Shown: positions 60,216-64,000 of the stretch, piece by piece
How the letters are laid out: each line of letters begins with the position of its first letter
How positions within the stretch are numbered: position 1 is the stretch's first letter
Source of the DNA: Chryseobacterium nakagawai
GTDB lineage: Bacteria; Bacteroidota; Bacteroidia; Flavobacteriales; Weeksellaceae
Direction of reading: 5' to 3'
DNA: 64,000 nucleotides
Assembly (NCBI RefSeq): GCF_900637665.1
Contig: NZ_LR134386.1
Span: 4,580,501-4,644,500, forward strand
Notes under the pieces: model-generated
What the model was told of the DNA's origin: nothing
The model's database searches: none
Seen by the model: the letters and a program-made list of their open reading frames with translations, nothing else
Made by a program: the position numbers and the translations under genes

Positions 60216-62234
60216 ATGAATATTTTAACCGAAAAATTTAATACACCATATCACTCAGCACCTTTCGGTGACATTAAAAATGAAGATTACCTTCCTGCTT
60301 TCAAGGAATTAATTCAAAAATCTGAAGAAGAGATCAATGCTATTGTTAACAACCCTGAAGCACCCACTTTTGAAAATGTTATTGAGGCATTAGCTTATTC
60401 CGGTGAGCAACTGGATGTGGTATCGAATATCTTTTTCAATTTAAATTCTGCTGAAACCAGTGACGAAATCCAACAGATTGCTCAGGAAGTTTCCCCGATT
60501 TTAACGGAATACTCTTCCAAAATCTCTCAAAATGAAGCCCTTTTCAATAAAATCAAAAAGGTATATGATGAAAAGGAAAAATATAACCTTAATGAGGAAC
60601 AGGAAATGCTTTTAAATGAAACCTATAAAGGTTTTGTAAGAAGTGGTGCCTTACTGAATGAAGAAGACAAGGAAAAATTAAAGAAGATCAGCATGGATCT
60701 TTCTATAAAATCCCTACAATTCGGACAAAATGTACTGGCCTCTACCAATGCTTATTTCAAACATATTACAGATAAAGAACAATTAGCCGGAATTCCGGAA
60801 GCGATTGTTGAGCAATTTGCTGAAGAAGCTAAAGAAAGAAATCTTGAAGGCTGGGTGGTTACGTTACAATATCCAAGCTATATCCCATTCATGACGTATG
60901 CTGAAAACCGTGAACTGAGAAAGGAGCTGGCATTAGCGAATGGTAAAAAGTCTTTTGATGGTGGAGAATATGACAATCAAAACCTCATCAAAGAGCTTCT
61001 CCAGTTAAAACAACAGAAAGCTCAACTTTTAGGCTATAAAAATTATGCAGATTTTGTTCTGGAAGAAAGAATGGCAAAATCTCCGACAAAGGTTATTGAC
61101 TTTCTCAATGAGCTTTTAACAAAGGCTACTCCTTACGCTGCCAAAGAGATTGATGAATTAAAATCTCTGGCAAAAGCCGATGGAGTTGAAGAAATGCAAA
61201 GTTATGATCACGCTTTTTATGCTGAAAAATTGCGTAAAGAAAAATACGATCTTAATGATGAAGAATTGAAACCTTATTTCTCATTAAATCAAGTTCAGGA
61301 TGCTGTTTTCGGACTGGCTGGTACATTGTTTGGGGTAACTTTTGAAGAAAGAAATGACATTCCAAAATACCACGAAGATGTAAAAGTCTATGAGGTAAAA
61401 GAAAACGGAACTTATAAATCTTTATTATACGTAGATTATTTCCCAAGAAAAGGGAAAAGAGCCGGCGCATGGATGACCAGCTATAAAAATCAATATAAGC
61501 AGAATGGAGAAAACTCCCGTCCGCATATTTCTATTGTTTGTAACTTCAGTAAGCCTACAAAAGATACCCCTAGCTTGCTGACCTTCCAGGAAGTAACGAC
61601 TTTATTCCACGAATTCGGACATGCTCTCCACGGAATGATGGCCGACACTCAATATCCTACTCTATCAGGAACTTCTGTAAAATGGGATTTTGTGGAACTT
61701 CCCTCTCAGTTTTTAGAAAACTTCTGTTACGAACCTGAGTTCCTGAAAACATTTGCCAAGCATTATAAAACCGGAGAAGTTCTTCCTGACGAAAAAATTG
61801 AAAAGATTGAGCAGTCTAAAAACTTCATGGAAGGATACCAGACTTTAAGACAATTAGGTTTCGGATTACTGGATATGAACTATCATACAAAAGTTGCAGA
61901 GCTGGAGAATCAAACTGTAAAAGAGTTTGAAGATCAATACACTAAAGCGACAGCACTTTATCCAACCAATCCTGAAACCGCTATGAGTCCAAGTTTCTCT
62001 CATATTTTCCAGGGCGGATATTCTGCAGGGTATTATTCTTACAAATGGGCAGAAGTATTGGATGCTGATGCATTTCAGTATTTTAAAGAAAATGGAATCT
62101 TCAATCCAGAAATTGCAGCCAAATATAAAGTGCTTCTTTCTTCAGGAGGAACTAAAGATCCTATGGAACTGTATAAAGCGTTCAGAGGAAGCGAACCGAA
62201 AGTAGAGAGTTTGTTGAAAAGAGCTTTTGGGTAA
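60216..62234 (+). CDS. M3-family metallopeptidase (Dcp/oligopeptidase A type)
   Basis: A zinc oligopeptidase of 672 residues that cleaves short peptides. The zinc motif HEFGH is at 465-469 (TTLFHEFGHALHGMM), with the third ligand Glu in the downstream FVELPSQFLENF helix. HIFQGGYSAGYYSYKWAEVL near the C-terminus is the substrate-binding motif of the family. No signal peptide, so it should be cytoplasmic. Complete length. Confidence 0.94.
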   Translation: MNILTEKFNTPYHSAPFGDIKNEDYLPAFKELIQKSEEEINAIVNNPEAPTFENVIEALAYSGEQLDVVSNIFFNLNSAETSDEIQQIAQEVSPILTEYSSKISQNEALFNKIKKVYDEKEKYNLNEEQEMLLNETYKGFVRSGALLNEEDKEKLKKISMDLSIKSLQFGQNVLASTNAYFKHITDKEQLAGIPEAIVEQFAEEAKERNLEGWVVTLQYPSYIPFMTYAENRELRKELALANGKKSFDGGEYDNQNLIKELLQLKQQKAQLLGYKNYADFVLEERMAKSPTKVIDFLNELLTKATPYAAKEIDELKSLAKADGVEEMQSYDHAFYAEKLRKEKYDLNDEELKPYFSLNQVQDAVFGLAGTLFGVTFEERNDIPKYHEDVKVYEVKENGTYKSLLYVDYFPRKGKRAGAWMTSYKNQYKQNGENSRPHISIVCNFSKPTKDTPSLLTFQEVTTLFHEFGHALHGMMADTQYPTLSGTSVKWDFVELPSQFLENFCYEPEFLKTFAKHYKTGEVLPDEKIEKIEQSKNFMEGYQTLRQLGFGLLDMNYHTKVAELENQTVKEFEDQYTKATALYPTNPETAMSPSFSHIFQGGYSAGYYSYKWAEVLDADAFQYFKENGIFNPEIAAKYKVLLSSGGTKDPMELYKAFRGSEPKVESLLKRAFG

Positions 62235-62262
62235 GAAATCATTAAATATACTTTAAAAACAA

Positions 62263-62646
62263 ATGAGCAACATACCGCAAAGACTTGAAAATGTTAAAAA
62301 GCTCCAGGCGAAAAGGTGGGAGAATGAAGATCATTGGGATGAACTAAACGATCTTTTAGTGAAAGAATTAGATGAAATTCTGCTTATTGAACCTGAGAAT
62401 ACTTCTGCGCTCATCAACATAGGTGCAATTTATTCTGACATGGGAGAAAATGAGAGGGCTCTGAATTATTTAAAAATGGCTTTAAACCTGGGCTCGGAGG
62501 ATAAAAACCTTTTCGTAAATCTGGCCATCGTTATGATTTATATGGAAAAGCATCAGGCTGAATATTTAGAATACCTGGAAGACGCTGAGGGAAAAATTGA
62601 GAATCCGCTTACTTTTAAAGCTTATTTTGATCCTCAATCTCATTAA
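62263..62646 (+). CDS. Tetratricopeptide-like small protein
   Basis: A 127-residue soluble protein. NTSALINIGAIYSDMGENERALNYLKMALNLG (split over about 47-78) fits a TPR hairpin, and LFVNLAIVMIYMEKHQAEYLEYL would be a second, partial helix pair. It is a protein-protein interaction module of unknown partner. It starts 28 nt after the M3 peptidase, probably in one transcript with it and the next genes. Confidence 0.65.
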   Translation: MSNIPQRLENVKKLQAKRWENEDHWDELNDLLVKELDEILLIEPENTSALINIGAIYSDMGENERALNYLKMALNLGSEDKNLFVNLAIVMIYMEKHQAEYLEYLEDAEGKIENPLTFKAYFDPQSH

Positions 62647-62650
62647 AATT

Positions 62651-63064
62651 ATGATCGAGAAATTAAAAAAATTAAAAGCAGCTTTTAATGATTCATTAAA
62701 GGCTGCTCTTGTCAATATTACCCTTGAAAAGATTGAAGAAATTCTTAATAACAGAGATTCTTCAGAATTTTCTGATGCATGGATGAAAGCTTATCATGCA
62801 GTTGATGGAAAAGAAATAGACGAAGAAACCGAAGATACTGTTATGCATATCCGTAAAGAGATTTTTATCTCTATTTTCAAAGCTACCAGCTCTTCTGAAC
62901 TGCCAGCGTACATTTCTGATGACTTTGGATTAATTTCGTCTTACTATATTCACGATATTGAAAACAGTTGGGTAACCAATTTGCTGTTTACTTATCTTAA
63001 CCATCAGATTCCTCAGGGAGACTTGATGGACACGGAGAAAACGATAAATGAATTGATTCAATAA
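62651..63064 (+). CDS. Hypothetical protein
   Basis: A 137-residue soluble protein, mostly helical, opening MIEKLKKLKAAFNDSLKAAL. The start at 62651 lies 4 nt after the TPR gene stop; an upstream in-frame start inside that gene looks unlikely. It contains SDAWMKAYHAVDGKEIDEET and SDDFGLISSYYIHDIENSW. I recognise no family. The tight spacing indicates co-expression with the TPR gene. Confidence 0.6.
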   Translation: MIEKLKKLKAAFNDSLKAALVNITLEKIEEILNNRDSSEFSDAWMKAYHAVDGKEIDEETEDTVMHIRKEIFISIFKATSSSELPAYISDDFGLISSYYIHDIENSWVTNLLFTYLNHQIPQGDLMDTEKTINELIQ

Positions 63065-63085
63065 ATCAGAAAAGAAAAATAATCT

Positions 63086-63784
63086 ATGAAAAAAACGCAC
63101 CTACTCTATTGCCTTCCGCTTCTATTCTTTTTAAACTGTAAAGAAGAAAAGAAAAATTCAATTTCAGAAACTCAATCAGCAGAAGTTAATCAGGTAGAAA
63201 AAACAGATTCTTTGGTTACTACAAGAATTGATTCTTCCCAAGTTCCAAAAGCATTAAAGTATAAAGGAAATTTCAAAGAAGGATTCCAATGGAAAGATAA
63301 AACAGGAGAGTATATAGTTATTACATCTGAAACCGGAAGTTACAGAAATGAAAATTTCCCTCATGAAAATGATGATAGTGCAGATGCTGAAGTTTTTGGG
63401 CAATCCTACTCTTTAGAAAATAATCAGCTGGTATGGAAAGTCAATGATTTTGTCAAAGACTGTATGGTAGATATAGATGCTGAGTTTAAGAAAAATACTT
63501 TAAGCGTAACAGATCTTGATAAAAACGGCATTGCAGAAGTCTGGATAATGTATAAAATTGCCTGCAAAGGAGATGTAAGTCCTTCAGATTTAAAGATTAT
63601 CATGTATGAAGGGAAACAAAAGTTTGCCATGCGTGGACAAACAAAAATCCGAACAGGAATGGAAAATCATGGTAAACCTGTATTTGAAGGAGGATCTTAT
63701 ACCTTTGATAAGGCTTTTCAACAAGGCCCAAAAACTTTCAGGGATTATGCTGAAAAATTATGGAATAAGAATATGGAAGATTAA
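63086..63784 (+). CDS. Hypothetical lipoprotein
   Basis: A 232-residue protein with a lipobox FFLNC (Cys18). The residues after it, KEEKK, resemble the Lys-(Asp/Glu)2 surface-export signal of Bacteroidota lipoproteins, so it may face outward; this is inference. A Ser/Thr/Glu-rich linker (about 25-60) leads to a globular part with DKNGIAEVWIMYKIACKGD (about 143-161), which looks like an FG-GAP/VCBS-style D-x-N-G turn. Function unknown. It is the last gene of the four-gene group starting with the M3 peptidase. Confidence 0.65.
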   Translation: MKKTHLLYCLPLLFFLNCKEEKKNSISETQSAEVNQVEKTDSLVTTRIDSSQVPKALKYKGNFKEGFQWKDKTGEYIVITSETGSYRNENFPHENDDSADAEVFGQSYSLENNQLVWKVNDFVKDCMVDIDAEFKKNTLSVTDLDKNGIAEVWIMYKIACKGDVSPSDLKIIMYEGKQKFAMRGQTKIRTGMENHGKPVFEGGSYTFDKAFQQGPKTFRDYAEKLWNKNMED

Positions 63785-63820
63785 TTGTCTTTGATTTTTC
63801 TACTTTGTCCTAAAAATCAA

Positions 63821-63828
63821 TACATTTG
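63821..63828 (+). promoter_or_regulatory. -7 promoter box before the YqaE gene
   Basis: TACATTTG matches TAnnTTTG, 39 nt before the ATG at 63868. No TTG at 17-23 nt; the nearest are 13 and 27 nt away. Confidence 0.45.
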
Positions 63829-63867
63829 ACAAATAAAAACGATATCATAACCTTAAAAATTTAAATC

Positions 63868-64000
63868 ATGTTTTTAGCAATTGTACTTCCTTTTCTATCC
63901 TTTATTGTTAGGGGAAAAGTTCTCACCGGAATCATTTGTTTTTTCTTACAGATCACCTTAATTGGCTGGCTCCCTGCTGCTATTTGGGCGGTGATGTCTT
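63868..64000 (+). CDS. YqaE/Pmp3-family membrane protein (partial)
   Basis: Starts MFLAIVLPFLSFIVRGKV, followed by a second hydrophobic segment with LIGWLPAAIWAV. The open frame runs off the right edge after 44 codons. This is the two-helix Pmp3/YqaE family, which is normally only about 50-60 residues, so nearly all of it is present. Family members are small stress-related membrane proteins. Confidence 0.75.
   Translation, partial: MFLAIVLPFLSFIVRGKVLTGIICFFLQITLIGWLPAAIWAVMS

Noticed and set aside
1..64000. tRNA genes, CRISPR arrays, insertion sequences or prophage genes
   Set aside because: Scanned by eye for cloverleaf arms, regularly spaced repeats, transposase and integrase motifs; none supported.

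Overview
The window is AT-rich chromosomal DNA from a member of the Bacteroidota, most likely a Flavobacteriales/Weeksellaceae bacterium close to Chryseobacterium. Evidence: TAnnTTTG-type -7 promoter boxes, weak Shine-Dalgarno sites, an Oar-like TonB-dependent receptor, secreted proteins with the VGINTTTP start, a ribosomal protein S16 with an Ala/Glu tail, and a GG-leader peptide of the LKKLxRxELKSVTGG type. The genus is inferred from these features, not from a search. No tRNA, rRNA, insertion sequence, prophage or CRISPR array was seen.

Region 1 (1-13300, all minus strand) is a surface-polysaccharide operon. It is read from a WbpM-type 4,6-dehydratase through Wza, a UDP-HexNAc 6-dehydrogenase, Wzc, ManC, a MurJ/Wzx-like flippase, an O-acyltransferase and three glycosyltransferases, the last cut by the left edge. 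No Wzy polymerase is visible. Region 2 (13300-22720, minus) holds recX, glyA, a thioredoxin-reductase-like flavoprotein, a GT39 enzyme and a four-gene MacAB-like ABC exporter with two permeases. A 23-nt repeat follows three of the exporter stop codons.

Region 3 (22720-26290, plus) is a class I ribonucleotide reductase operon, nrdB - small dimeric-barrel-like protein - nrdA, with three DnaA-box matches upstream and no ATP-cone on either subunit. Region 4 (26290-32490) has two secreted proteins, one lectin-like, and a 1061-residue TonB receptor whose promoter carries four helically phased TAACAT hexamers. Region 5 (32490-42000) is mostly housekeeping or metabolic: DUF72, HD hydrolase, alpha/beta hydrolase, PfkB kinase, DUF4241, valS, DUF1573 and PPK2.

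Region 6 (42000-48800) holds RNase P RNA (minus strand), an ECF sigma factor overlapping a four-TM protein, an acyl-CoA ligase, an unlisted 54-residue six-cysteine double-glycine leader peptide, rpoN and asnS. Region 7 (48800-56400) is the most accessory-like: a CDP-alcohol phosphotransferase, two paralogous secreted GLQIG-repeat proteins, a divergent HTH/AraC regulator pair, an SDR gene with a 21-bp-period direct repeat in its promoter, another AraC regulator and a serine hydrolase. Region 8 (56400-64000) returns to core functions: rimM-rpsP, nitroreductase, a GreA-C-like factor, DUF805, SRPBCC, an M3 peptidase, a TPR protein, two hypotheticals and a partial YqaE/Pmp3 protein at the right edge.
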